DNA of 12,292 bases from the NCBI GenBank assembly GCA_964434425.1, contig CAYSVH010000030.1:1-12292 (forward strand). The letters are read 5' to 3'. This stretch comes from CALMEC01 sp964434425. GTDB lineage: Bacteria; Actinomycetota; Thermoleophilia; Miltoncostaeales; Miltoncostaeaceae. This document shows positions 5,864 to 12,292 of the stretch, piece by piece. Under the pieces are notes generated by a model that did no database searches, had not been told where the DNA came from, and saw only the letters and a program-made list of their open reading frames with translations. The translations under genes were made by a program, and so were the position numbers. Within the stretch, counting starts at the first letter, position 1, and each line of letters begins with the position of its first letter.

Positions 5864-6526
5864 TTAACGCTTCTTCGAACGGCTACGGGACCGGGAGCGC
5901 TGCTTGCGTCGACGACGCGCGGCCCGTTCCTCAGCGGTGTATCCATCGGCACGGAACGGCATGCCGAGGTGGCGCAGGAGTGCGCGTCCCTCGTCGTCCG
6001 TCTCGGCGGTGGTGGTGATGATCACGTCCAGTCCCCGAACCTGGTCGATGCGGTCGTAGTCGATCTCGGGGAAGATCGTCTGCTCGCGGATGCCCAGCGC
6101 GTAGTTGCCACGTCCGTCGAAGCTGTCGGGGTTGACCCCGCGGAAGTCACGGATACGGGGGAGCGCCACCGACGTGAGCCGGTCGTAGAACTCCCACATA
6201 CGGGCCCCGCGAAGGGTGACCTTGCAGCCGATGGGCATGCCCTCACGCAGCTTGAACTGGGCGATGGACTTGCGTGCCCGGGTCATGACGGGCCGCTGCC
6301 CGGCGATGATGGCCAGCTGCTCGAGCGCCTGGTCCAGGAGCTTGGAGTTGGTCTTCGCCTCGCCGACACCCATGTTGAGAACGATCTTCTCGATCTTGGG
6401 GTGCTGCATGGCCGACGTGTAGCCGAACTCCTCCTGGAGCTTCGGCCGGACCTCGTCCTGGTAGCGCTCGAGGAGCCGCGGCGGCGCCGCGGCCTCGATG
6501 GTCTGGGTTGTGTTCTCGTCAGTCAA
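5864..6526 (-). CDS. rplE: 50S ribosomal protein L5 with Arg/Ser-repeat tail
   Basis: Carries 5S rRNA into the central protuberance and contacts P-site tRNA. The core is canonical: PRLLERYQDEVRPKL (16-30), HPKIEKIVLNMGVGEA (42-57), FKLREGMPIGCKVTLRG (91-107), and IFPEIDYDRIDQVRGLDV (151-168). With 220 residues it exceeds the usual 179-190: there are about 15 extra N-terminal residues and, after the normal end near GMPFR (188-192), a tail of about 28 residues ending in four Arg-Ser pairs followed by KKR. The TTG start at 6526 overlaps the rplX stop by 8 nt and has GGAGAG 4 nt upstream; a longer upstream frame is rejected because it lies inside rplX and does not resemble L5. The exact N terminus is the least certain point. 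Confidence 0.95.
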   Translation of the reverse strand: MTDENTTQTIEAAAPPRLLERYQDEVRPKLQEEFGYTSAMQHPKIEKIVLNMGVGEAKTNSKLLDQALEQLAIIAGQRPVMTRARKSIAQFKLREGMPIGCKVTLRGARMWEFYDRLTSVALPRIRDFRGVNPDSFDGRGNYALGIREQTIFPEIDYDRIDQVRGLDVIITTTAETDDEGRALLRHLGMPFRADGYTAEERAARRRRKQRSRSRSRSKKR

Positions 6527-6833
6527 GCTTCTCTCCGCTTCGCGCGGCGACCCGCACCTTCTTATCGTCCTCCTCGACGAAGCGCACCCGCGTGGGCAGG
6601 TGGAGCTTGGGGTCGATGAGGGACACGTTGGACCAGTGGAGCGGCGCCGGCTTCTCGATGACGCCACCCGGCTCGCTCGGCGGGCGGGGACGCGTGTGCC
6701 GCTTCACGAGGTTGAGCCCCTCGATCACGACGCGCTCCTCAGCCGGGAGGACCTCAAGAACCGTACCGGTCTTGCCCTTGTCCTTGCCCGCGATGATGAC
6801 GACCTCGTCGCCCTTCTTGATACGTGCCGCCAT
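6519..6833 (-). CDS. rplX: 50S ribosomal protein L24
   Basis: Early 50S assembly initiator protein that sits near the exit of the peptide tunnel. The 104-residue product has the N-terminal KOW motif (KKGDEVVIIAGKDKGKTGTV, 6-25), followed by the characteristic IEGLNLVKRHTRP (38-50) and GGVIEKPAPLHWSNVSLIDP. Length matches the family. ATG lies 2 nt after the rplN stop; the 3' end overlaps the rplE TTG start by 8 nt. Confidence 0.98.
   Translation of the reverse strand: MAARIKKGDEVVIIAGKDKGKTGTVLEVLPAEERVVIEGLNLVKRHTRPRPPSEPGGVIEKPAPLHWSNVSLIDPKLHLPTRVRFVEEDDKKVRVAARSGEKLD
6531..6536 (-). promoter_or_regulatory. Ribosome binding site fixing the TTG start of rplE
   Basis: GGAGAG, located inside the 3' end of rplX, is 4 nt upstream of TTG 6526-6524. 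It is the best Shine-Dalgarno near the L5 N terminus and favours this start over an extension upstream. Confidence 0.6.
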
Positions 6834-6835
6834 AC

Positions 6836-7204
6836 CTAAAGCACCTCGGGTGCCAGTGAGATGATCTTCATGAAGTTCTTCTCGCGCAGCTCGCGGGCGA
6901 CGGGCCCGAAGATGCGCGTACCTCGTGGGTTCATTCCGCCGTCGATGATCACGGCGGCGTTCTCGTCGAACGCGATGAACGTGCCGTCGTCACGCGGGTG
7001 CGACTTGCGCGTGCGTACGACGACCGCCTTGACCACGTCGCCCTTCTTGACCGAGCCGTTCGGAGTCGCCTGCTTCACGGTGCCGACGATGACGTCGCCG
7101 ACGTGCGCGTAGCGACGCCGGTGTCCACCCACGACACGGATGCAGAGGATCTCACGGGCGCCGGTGTTGTCGGCGACGCGAAGTCGGGACTCCTGCTGGA
7201 TCAC
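6836..7204 (-). CDS. rplN: 50S ribosomal protein L14
   Basis: Five-stranded barrel protein on the 50S interface, contacting 16S helix 14 and L19 and serving as the RsfS silencing-factor site. The 122-residue product matches the family length exactly, starting MIQQESRLRVADNTGAREIL and containing the signature region GDVIVGTVKQATPNGSVKKG (36-55) and GGMNPRGTRIFGPVARELRE (about 93-112). The GTG start at 7204 overlaps the rpsQ stop as GTGA; an open frame further upstream encodes nothing L14-like. In E. coli a new operon (spc) begins at this gene, but here there is no gap for a promoter or terminator before it. Confidence 0.98.
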   Translation of the reverse strand: MIQQESRLRVADNTGAREILCIRVVGGHRRRYAHVGDVIVGTVKQATPNGSVKKGDVVKAVVVRTRKSHPRDDGTFIAFDENAAVIIDGGMNPRGTRIFGPVARELREKNFMKIISLAPEVL

Positions 7205-7479
7205 TTTGCACGCTCCAGGATCTCGACGAGCCGCCAGCGCTTCTGCGCGGACAGCGGCCGACACTCGACGACGCGCACCGTGTCACCGACGCGGGCCTCG
7301 TTGGCCTCGTCGTGCACGTGCAGCTTCGACGAACGCCGCACCGTCTTGCCGTACACGCGGTGCGGACGAGCGCTGTCGATACGGACCGTGATGGTCTTCT
7401 CGCGCGCGTCGCTCGTGACGACACCCTGCCGGCTCTTGCGACCGGCGACCGATTCTTGCGGTGTCTTCTGCTCAGGCAC
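7201..7479 (-). CDS. rpsQ: 30S ribosomal protein S17
   Basis: Primary 16S rRNA-binding protein of the 5' domain with an OB-fold. The 92-residue product shows GVVTSDAREKTITVRIDSAR (19-38), the RVYGKTVRRSSKLHVHDE segment and GDTVRVVECRPLSAQKRWRL (about 70-89), the S17 signature region. The GTG start at 7479 is chosen because GGGAGG lies 6 nt upstream; a GTG at 7497 would add six residues but lacks a good RBS. The gene overlaps the rpmC end by 8 nt and the rplN start by 4 nt. The N-terminal 18 residues are not conserved in the family and are likely flexible. Confidence 0.97.
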   Translation of the reverse strand: MPEQKTPQESVAGRKSRQGVVTSDAREKTITVRIDSARPHRVYGKTVRRSSKLHVHDEANEARVGDTVRVVECRPLSAQKRWRLVEILERAK

Positions 7480-7684
7480 CGGCAACCTCCCGCTCACGCT
7501 CTTGGATCACTGTCAGAAGCCGAGCGATCTCACGCCGGCGGAGGCCGATCTCGGAGGTCTCCTCCAGAGAGCCGGACGCATGCTGGAAGCGCAGGTTGAA
7601 GAGAGCCTCACGCGCCTCGACGAGGAGGGCGGAGAGACGCTCGTCGTTGAGCTCCCGCAATTCTTTTGCACTACGTTGTGCCAC
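7472..7684 (-). CDS. rpmC: 50S ribosomal protein L29
   Basis: Small two-helix coiled-coil protein beside the peptide tunnel exit, part of the docking site for SRP and trigger factor together with L23. The 70-residue product has ELRELNDERLSALLVEAREA (8-27) followed by the hallmark LFNLRFQHASGSLEETSEIG (28-47) and a basic helix RRREIARLLTVIQERE. GTG start overlaps the rplP stop as TAGTG. Length is within the usual 60-80. Confidence 0.97.
   Translation of the reverse strand: MAQRSAKELRELNDERLSALLVEAREALFNLRFQHASGSLEETSEIGLRRREIARLLTVIQEREREVAGA
7486..7491 (-). promoter_or_regulatory. Ribosome binding site fixing the GTG start of rpsQ
   Basis: GGGAGG lies inside the 3' end of rpmC, 6 nt before GTG 7479-7477. 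It decides between two in-frame GTG codons for S17 (7479 and 7497). Confidence 0.7.
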
Positions 7685-8097
7685 TAGAAGTCATCCCTCG
7701 TCACGAACTTGCACTTGATCGGGAGCTTCATGGCGGCGAGGCGCATGGCCTCCTTCGCGAGCTCCTCGGGAACACCGGACAGTTCGAACATCACCTCGCC
7801 GGGCTTGACCACGGCGACCCACGCCTCCGGCGAGCCCTTTCCGGAACCCATGCGGGTCTCGGCCGGCTTCTTCGTCACCGGGAGGTGCGGGAAGATGTTG
7901 ATCCAGACCTTTCCGCCACGCTTGATGCGACGGGTGATCGCGATACGCGCGGCTTCGATCTGGCGATTGGTGATCCACGCCGCCTCGAGCGACTTCAGGC
8001 CGTACTGACCGAAGTTGAGCTGGGTGTTCCCCTTGGAGAGACCCTGACGACGACCGCGGTGGTGCTTGCGGTGCTTGATCCGCTTCGGCATCAGCAT
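7684..8097 (-). CDS. rplP: 50S ribosomal protein L16
   Basis: Positions tRNA in the A site and is essential for late 50S maturation. The 137-residue product starts MLMPKRIKHRKHHRGR and has QLNFGQYGLKSLEAAWITNR (26-45), KVWINIFPHLPVTKKPAETR (63-82) and PEELAKEAMRLAAMKLPIK (110-128). R82 in the TRMGSGKG loop corresponds to the arginine hydroxylated in E. coli L16. ATG at 8097 overlaps the rpsC TAA by 1 nt; the MLxPKR beginning is the usual one, so the second ATG at 8091 is not preferred. Length 137 is normal. Confidence 0.98.
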   Translation of the reverse strand: MLMPKRIKHRKHHRGRRQGLSKGNTQLNFGQYGLKSLEAAWITNRQIEAARIAITRRIKRGGKVWINIFPHLPVTKKPAETRMGSGKGSPEAWVAVVKPGEVMFELSGVPEELAKEAMRLAAMKLPIKCKFVTRDDF

Positions 8098-8954
8098 TAG
8101 GAAGCACCTCCTCCCTGGCCACCCGGACGGGGACCGCGGGGACCGCCACCGCCGCCGCGGGGACCGCCACCGCCACCGGGGCCGCCGGGACCGCCGCCAC
8201 CGCGACCGCGGTTGCGCCCGCCTCCACCGCCGCCACGGTTGCCCTGACGGTCGCCGCGCTCACGGCGCTGACGACGGGCGGGCTGCGGAGCGTCGAAGTC
8301 GACACGGCCGCGGGCGTCGGTGACGCCCTCCGGCAGGACCTCGCCGCGGTTGATCCAGACCTTGACGCCGATGCGACCGTAGGTCGTCTTCGCCTCGACG
8401 AAGCCGTAGTCGATGTCGGCGCGGAGCGTGTGGAGCGGGACGCGACCCTCCGAGTAGTGCTCGGAGCGCGACATCTCGGTTCCGCCGAGGCGCCCGCTGC
8501 ACTGCACCTTGACGCCCTGGGCGCCGGAGCGCATGGCGGAGGTGAGCGCGCGCTTCATGGCGCGACGGAAGCTGACGCGGTTCTGGAGCTGCTCGGCGAT
8601 CGACTGCGCGACGAGGGTGGCGTCCAGCTCGGGGCGCTTGACCTCGTTGATGTTGATCTGGATCTGCTTGTTGGTGATGCTGTGCAGATCGCGGCGCAGC
8701 GCGTCGACCTCCTGGCCGCTCTTGCCGATCACGATGCCGGGGCGTGCGGTGAAGATGTCGACGGTGAGCTTGGCCGGGTCCTTGCGGACGTGGATGTCCG
8801 AAAGGCTGGCGTGAGCGAGCTTGCCGTAGATGTGGTCGCGGATGGCGCGGTCCTCGTCGAGCGCGGCTGCGAAGTCACGCTGAGCGAACCAGTTGCTCTT
8901 CCAGTCGGAGATCACTCCGAGCCGGAATCCGCCTGGGTGGACTTTCTGACCCAA
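8097..8954 (-). CDS. rpsC: 30S ribosomal protein S3 with Gly/Arg-rich repeat tail
   Basis: Forms the mRNA entry pore with S4 and S5. Residues 1-220 are canonical: MGQKVHPGGFRLGVI, a type-2 KH domain with the GKSG loop at 77-80 (RPGIVIGKSGQEVDALRRDL), and the C-terminal S3 domain (GRLGGTEMSRSEHYSEGRVP, 154-173; GRIGVKVWINRGEVLPEG). Residues 222-285 are an added tail rich in Gly, Arg and Pro, with RGG-like clusters and a GGGGGPR unit repeated in tandem. E. coli S3 is 233 residues, so about 50 are extra. TTG is the start (8954-8952), giving the expected MGQKVHP N terminus, with GGAAGGGG 7 nt upstream. The 3' end overlaps rplP by 1 nt. Confidence 0.97.
   Translation of the reverse strand: MGQKVHPGGFRLGVISDWKSNWFAQRDFAAALDEDRAIRDHIYGKLAHASLSDIHVRKDPAKLTVDIFTARPGIVIGKSGQEVDALRRDLHSITNKQIQININEVKRPELDATLVAQSIAEQLQNRVSFRRAMKRALTSAMRSGAQGVKVQCSGRLGGTEMSRSEHYSEGRVPLHTLRADIDYGFVEAKTTYGRIGVKVWINRGEVLPEGVTDARGRVDFDAPQPARRQRRERGDRQGNRGGGGGGRNRGRGGGGPGGPGGGGGPRGGGGGPRGPRPGGQGGGAS
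8136..8177 (-). repeat. 21-bp tandem repeats encoding GGGGGPR units in the S3 tail
   Basis: On the plus strand an 18-bp sequence GCGGGGACCGCCACCGCC occurs at 8136-8153 and again at 8157-8174, a 21-bp period that equals seven codons. It encodes a Gly5-Pro-Arg unit. Flanking bases (8178-8245) continue as less regular GC-rich triplets encoding Gly, Arg and Pro. Confidence 0.75.
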
Positions 8955-8955
8955 C

Positions 8956-9336
8956 CTAGCGCCCCTTCCGTTCCGAGTCCGCTGCGGGCTCGGCCAATCC
9001 GATGGTGATGTGACTCGTTCGCTTGAGGATGGGCGACGCCGATCCCCGGGCCCGCGGACGGAAACGCTTGATGGTGGGGCCCGGGTCGACCGTGACGTGG
9101 GTCAACACGAGCTCATCCGACTTGAGGCCGTGGTTGTGGTCCGCGTTGGCGGCGGCCGATTCGAGGACCTTGCGCACGGGCACCGCCGCGTCGCGCGTGG
9201 CGAACGCGAGGATGGCACGCGCCTCGGTGACCGACTTTCCGCGCACCAGGTCGGCGACGAGCCGCGCCTTGCGGGGCGACACGCGCACGAACTTCGCCGT
9301 CGCGCTGACGAGATCTCGGGTTGCGGCGTTGTTCAT
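8956..9336 (-). CDS. rplV: 50S ribosomal protein L22
   Basis: Its long beta-hairpin lines the peptide exit tunnel and is a site of macrolide-resistance mutations. The 126-residue product has the family pattern KFVRVSPRKARLVADLVRGK (15-34), VRKVLESAAANADHNHGL (about 53-70), the hairpin region VDPGPTIKRFRPRARGSASP and RTSHITIGLAE. ATG at 9336 overlaps the rpsS stop as ATGA; the frame stays open upstream to 9516 but that stretch is the rpsS gene and gives no L22 sequence. Residues 117-126 are a short charged end. Length is slightly above the E. coli 110, normal for actinobacteria. Confidence 0.97.
   Translation of the reverse strand: MNNAATRDLVSATAKFVRVSPRKARLVADLVRGKSVTEARAILAFATRDAAVPVRKVLESAAANADHNHGLKSDELVLTHVTVDPGPTIKRFRPRARGSASPILKRTSHITIGLAEPAADSERKGR
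8962..8969 (-). promoter_or_regulatory. Ribosome binding site fixing the TTG start of rpsC
   Basis: GGAAGGGG near the rplV 3' end is 7 nt upstream of TTG 8954-8952. There is a single base between the rplV TAG and this TTG, and the resulting N terminus MGQKVHP is nearly invariant in S3. Confidence 0.75.
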
Positions 9337-9614
9337 CGCATCTTCGCCGTTCGATCGGAACCGGCGTGGCCACGGTAGGTACGGGTGGGCGCGAACTCGC
9401 CCAGCTTGTGGCCGACCATGCTCTCGCTGATGAACACCGGCACGTGCTTGCGCCCGTCGTGCACCGCGATGGTGTGTCCCACCATCTCCGGGAAGATGGT
9501 GGACGAACGCGACCACGTGCGGATCATCCGCTTCTCATTCGCCGCGTTCATCTCCTCGATGCGGCGCATGAGCTTTTCGGCCACGAATGGCCCCTTCTTG
9601 AGGCTACGACCCAC
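9333..9614 (-). CDS. rpsS: 30S ribosomal protein S19
   Basis: Located in the 30S head near the A-site finger; forms a complex with S13. The 93-residue product shows MGRSLKKGPFVAEKLMRRIE, KRMIRTWSRSSTIFPEMVGH (28-47), TIAVHDGRKHVPVFISESMV (48-67) and GHKLGEFAPTRTYRGH (68-83), all standard. The GTG start directly abuts the rplB TAG stop (0 nt), with a poly-G RBS in the rplB 3' end. The stop overlaps rplV as ATGA. Confidence 0.98.
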   Translation of the reverse strand: MGRSLKKGPFVAEKLMRRIEEMNAANEKRMIRTWSRSSTIFPEMVGHTIAVHDGRKHVPVFISESMVGHKLGEFAPTRTYRGHAGSDRTAKMR

Positions 9615-10463
<849 letters not shown>

Positions 10464-10471
10464 GGGCGCGA

Positions 10472-10774
10472 TCAGACCCCTTCGAACAGTTCGATGCGAT
10501 CTTCGGGCGCCAGCTCGACGATCGCCTTCTTGAACCCCGGGCGGCGGCCACGCGTGTAACCACGGCGCTTGGGCTTGCTCTGAACCTTGACGATCCGCAC
10601 GTCCGTCACCAGCACGTCGAAGATGTCCTCGACGGCCTGACGGATCTGGATCTTGTGCGCGTCGGCCAGCACCTCGAAGGTGTACTGGTTGTGACGCTGC
10701 GCCAGCTGGAACGCCTTCTCGGAGATGATCGGGCGGACCACCACCTTGCGGATGTCCTCACGCTCGGTGCTCAT
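10472..10774 (-). CDS. rplW: 50S ribosomal protein L23
   Basis: Lies at the tunnel exit and is the docking point for trigger factor and SRP. The 100-residue product has VVVRPIISEKAFQLAQRHNQ (11-30), YTFEVLADAHKIQIRQAVED (31-50) and the extended hairpin VQSKPKRRGYTRGRRPGFKK (64-83), all characteristic. ATG overlaps the rplD stop as ATGA. Length is normal. Confidence 0.98.
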   Translation of the reverse strand: MSTEREDIRKVVVRPIISEKAFQLAQRHNQYTFEVLADAHKIQIRQAVEDIFDVLVTDVRIVKVQSKPKRRGYTRGRRPGFKKAIVELAPEDRIELFEGV

Positions 10775-11712
10775 GCGCCCTCCTCCTGGTCGGTCTCGGC
10801 GTCATCGGAGGCGTCCGCCTCAGCTTCGGCGACGGCCTCGTCGGCCTCCGCCTCAGCCTCAGCCTCGACGGCGATCTCGGCGTCGTCGGCGGCCGGAGCG
10901 TCGTACGACTCGGCGGGATCCGCTTCGACGTCGGACTCGACCTCGGCCTCCTCCGTCGCGGCGGCCTCGCTCTTCTTGCGACCGCGCTTCGGCTTGTGCT
11001 CCGACCGGCGGCTGACGGGGTTGGGCTCCGGCGGCGCGGTGCGGGTGGGCGCGGCCTTGGCCGTGGCCTCCTGACCGGTCACCGACAGCTCCTCACCGAC
11101 CCAGCGCTCCCAGACGGACCGCTGCACGAGGATGCTGCGGGCGGCCATGATGTCGACGACCTCGATCTCGCCGGCCGCGAGGATGTAGACGTCGCCCAGG
11201 TTGCGGAACGACAGCCCCTCGACGCCCTCCGGGTCGTCGAGCACGACGAGCAGTGGGCGGGCCTCGATGCTCTCCGGCGCCTGGTAGAGGTAGTCCGCCG
11301 CGCGCTTGGTGGAGGGGGTGTCCCATCCCGTCGGCTCCATGACGGCGACGCTGCCACGCTCGGCGTGAGCGCGAAGCGCGGCCCGGAACGCCTGGGCGCG
11401 GACCTTGCGATTGACCTTGCCACCGTGGGTGCGGGGAGTCGGACCGAAGACGACACCACCACCACGCCACTGCGGCGAGCGGATGGAGCCCTGACGGGCG
11501 CGACCGGTGCCCTTCTGGCGCCACGGCTTGCGGCCACCACCGGCGACCTCGCCGCGGTCCTTGGTCGAGTGCGTACCGGCACGACGTCCGGCGAGCTCGG
11601 CCGTGACCGTCTCGTGGATGAGGTGGGGTTTGATCTCCTGCTCGGCGACGCGACCGGTGAGGTCGGCGGAACCGGTGGGAAGCCCTTCGGCGTTCAGTAC
11701 GGGGATGTTCAT
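10771..11712 (-). CDS. rplD: 50S ribosomal protein L4 with long charged C-terminal extension
   Basis: Its loop reaches into the peptide tunnel opposite L22; in E. coli L4 also represses the S10 operon through attenuation and translation. The core (about 1-208) is canonical: VTAELAGRRAGTHSTKDRGE (36-55), GGGRKPWRQKGTGRARQGSI (58-77), SPQWRGGGVVFGPTPRTH (79-96), and a C-terminal Rossmann-like half ending RSILVQRSVWERWVG. Residues 209-313 are added: a Pro/Thr linker, a basic patch (RRSEHKPKRGRKK, 235-247), then about 65 residues almost wholly Glu, Ala and Asp. Typical L4 is 200-220 residues. ATG overlaps rplC as ATGA. The core is certain; the extension's role is unknown. Confidence 0.97.
   Translation of the reverse strand: MNIPVLNAEGLPTGSADLTGRVAEQEIKPHLIHETVTAELAGRRAGTHSTKDRGEVAGGGRKPWRQKGTGRARQGSIRSPQWRGGGVVFGPTPRTHGGKVNRKVRAQAFRAALRAHAERGSVAVMEPTGWDTPSTKRAADYLYQAPESIEARPLLVVLDDPEGVEGLSFRNLGDVYILAAGEIEVVDIMAARSILVQRSVWERWVGEELSVTGQEATAKAAPTRTAPPEPNPVSRRSEHKPKRGRKKSEAAATEEAEVESDVEADPAESYDAPAADDAEIAVEAEAEAEADEAVAEAEADASDDAETDQEEGA
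10844..10867 (-). repeat. Hexamer tandem repeat encoding Glu-Ala in the L4 tail
   Basis: Four adjacent copies of GCCTCN on the plus strand (GCCTCC, GCCTCA, GCCTCA, GCCTCG) encode the (Glu-Ala)4 stretch at residues 283-290 of L4. Related CGCCTCAGC-type units appear on both sides (10817-10823, 10832-10838), suggesting growth by slippage. Confidence 0.65.
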
Positions 11713-12292
11713 TCGGGCCTCACGATCACGATTCCGTTGACGCCGCCGGGAACCGAGCCCTGGACGAGCAGAAGGTTGCGCTCGGGATCGGCGTCGATGA
11801 TCTGAAGGCCACGCTGCGTGACGCGCGCGTTGCCCATGCGGCCGCTCATGCGGACGCCCTTCATCACGCGGGCCGGGTACGCCGCGGCGCCGATCGAACC
11901 CGGGCGCCGGACGTTGTGCGAACCGTGGCTCTTGGGACCGCTGGCGAAGTTGTGGCGCTTGATCGTTCCCTGGTAGCCCTTACCCTTGGACGTACCGGTG
12001 ACACGCACGAACTCACCCGACGAGAAGGAGTCGACGGTGACGACGTCGCCGACGGCGACCTCACCACCGAGCTCCTCGGGGTCGAACTCGGCCAGGTGCT
12101 TGTGGGCACCGGCACCGGCGCGCTGCAGGTGGCCGCGCTCCGGACCCGAGATCTTGTCGGGGCGGACCTGGCCGAACGCGAGCTGAACCGCGGAGTAGCC
12201 GTCGTTCTCGGGGGTCTTCACCTGGACGACGGGGCACGGACCGGCCTCGATGACCGTGACCGTGACGCGCTTTCCGTCCTCGGCGAAGATCT
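11709..12292 (-). CDS. rplC: 50S ribosomal protein L3, N terminus outside the window
   Basis: Early 50S assembly protein whose loop approaches the peptidyl-transferase centre. The reading frame runs off the window edge: 193 codons plus two bases are present, beginning (Q)IFAEDGKRVTVTVIEAGPCP, so roughly 15-20 N-terminal residues ending in the usual GMTQ are missing. A GTG at 12221 is internal, not the start. Visible features include GTSKGKGYQGTIKRHNF and SHNVRRPGSIGAAAYPARVM followed by KGVRMSGRMGN. At the position of the glutamine methylated by PrmB in E. coli (in GSIGQNQ) there is alanine, as commonly seen in actinobacteria. The stop overlaps rplD as ATGA. Confidence 0.98.
   Translation of the reverse strand, partial: IFAEDGKRVTVTVIEAGPCPVVQVKTPENDGYSAVQLAFGQVRPDKISGPERGHLQRAGAGAHKHLAEFDPEELGGEVAVGDVVTVDSFSSGEFVRVTGTSKGKGYQGTIKRHNFASGPKSHGSHNVRRPGSIGAAAYPARVMKGVRMSGRMGNARVTQRGLQIIDADPERNLLLVQGSVPGGVNGIVIVRPE

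Noticed and set aside
6527..6667. Upstream extension of the L5 frame
   Set aside because: Encoded inside rplX in another frame and Arg/Ser-rich without L5 similarity; TTG 6526 with a GGAGAG RBS fits better.
7205..7264. Upstream extension of the L14 frame
   Set aside because: It lies in the rpsQ 3' end and the L14 N terminus MIQQESRLRVADN starts exactly at GTG 7204.
9337..9516. Upstream extension of the L22 frame
   Set aside because: The added 60 residues overlap rpsS and do not resemble L22; the ATG at 9336 coupled to the rpsS stop gives the expected protein.

Overview
The window is a GC-rich chromosomal segment that carries, entirely on the minus strand, a single uninterrupted ribosomal-protein cluster. 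Read in the direction of transcription (high to low coordinates) the order is rplC (5' end outside the window), rplD, rplW, rplB, rpsS, rplV, rpsC, rplP, rpmC, rpsQ, rplN, rplX, rplE, rpsN, rpsH, rplF, rplR, rpsE, rpmD, rplO, secY, adk, map, then the first few codons of what looks like infA at the window edge. This is the classical S10 operon joined directly to the spc operon, followed by the SecY / adenylate kinase / methionine aminopeptidase block. The high GC, heavy use of GTG and TTG starts, a four-cysteine (type Z) S14, an L3 without the glutamine that PrmB methylates in E. coli, and adk-map-infA downstream of secY suggest an actinobacterium (Actinomycetota), probably not a model Streptomyces or Mycobacterium. 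That placement is inference from protein character only.

Layout: 12292-9333 holds L3, L4, L23, L2 and S19; 9336-7201 holds L22, S3, L16, L29 and S17; 7204-3004 holds the spc set L14 to L15, including a 59-residue L30 (rpmD) at 3713-3534; 2798-107 holds secY, adk and map; 106-12 is a 95-bp leader and 11-1 the probable infA start. Junctions are extremely tight: most neighbours overlap by 1, 4 or 8 nt or are separated by 0-16 nt, so the set is expected to be co-transcribed and translationally coupled. Functionally the genes build both ribosomal subunits, the Sec translocon that receives nascent chains from the ribosome, an essential nucleotide kinase and the enzyme that trims the initiator methionine.

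The clear exception to the tight packing is a 205-bp gap between rplO and secY. It contains a 164-bp imperfect palindrome bounded by perfect 13-bp terminal inverted repeats and flanked by TA dinucleotides. Removing it with one TA copy would restore a TAA stop for L15 and a 39-nt spacer to secY. It looks like a small non-autonomous (MITE-like) insertion sitting exactly in the L15 stop codon. The second theme is low-complexity tails on several ribosomal proteins: a Gly/Arg repeat tail on S3, a basic-then-acidic tail of about 105 residues on L4, an Arg/Ser-repeat tail on L5, and an acidic Ala-rich tail on S5.
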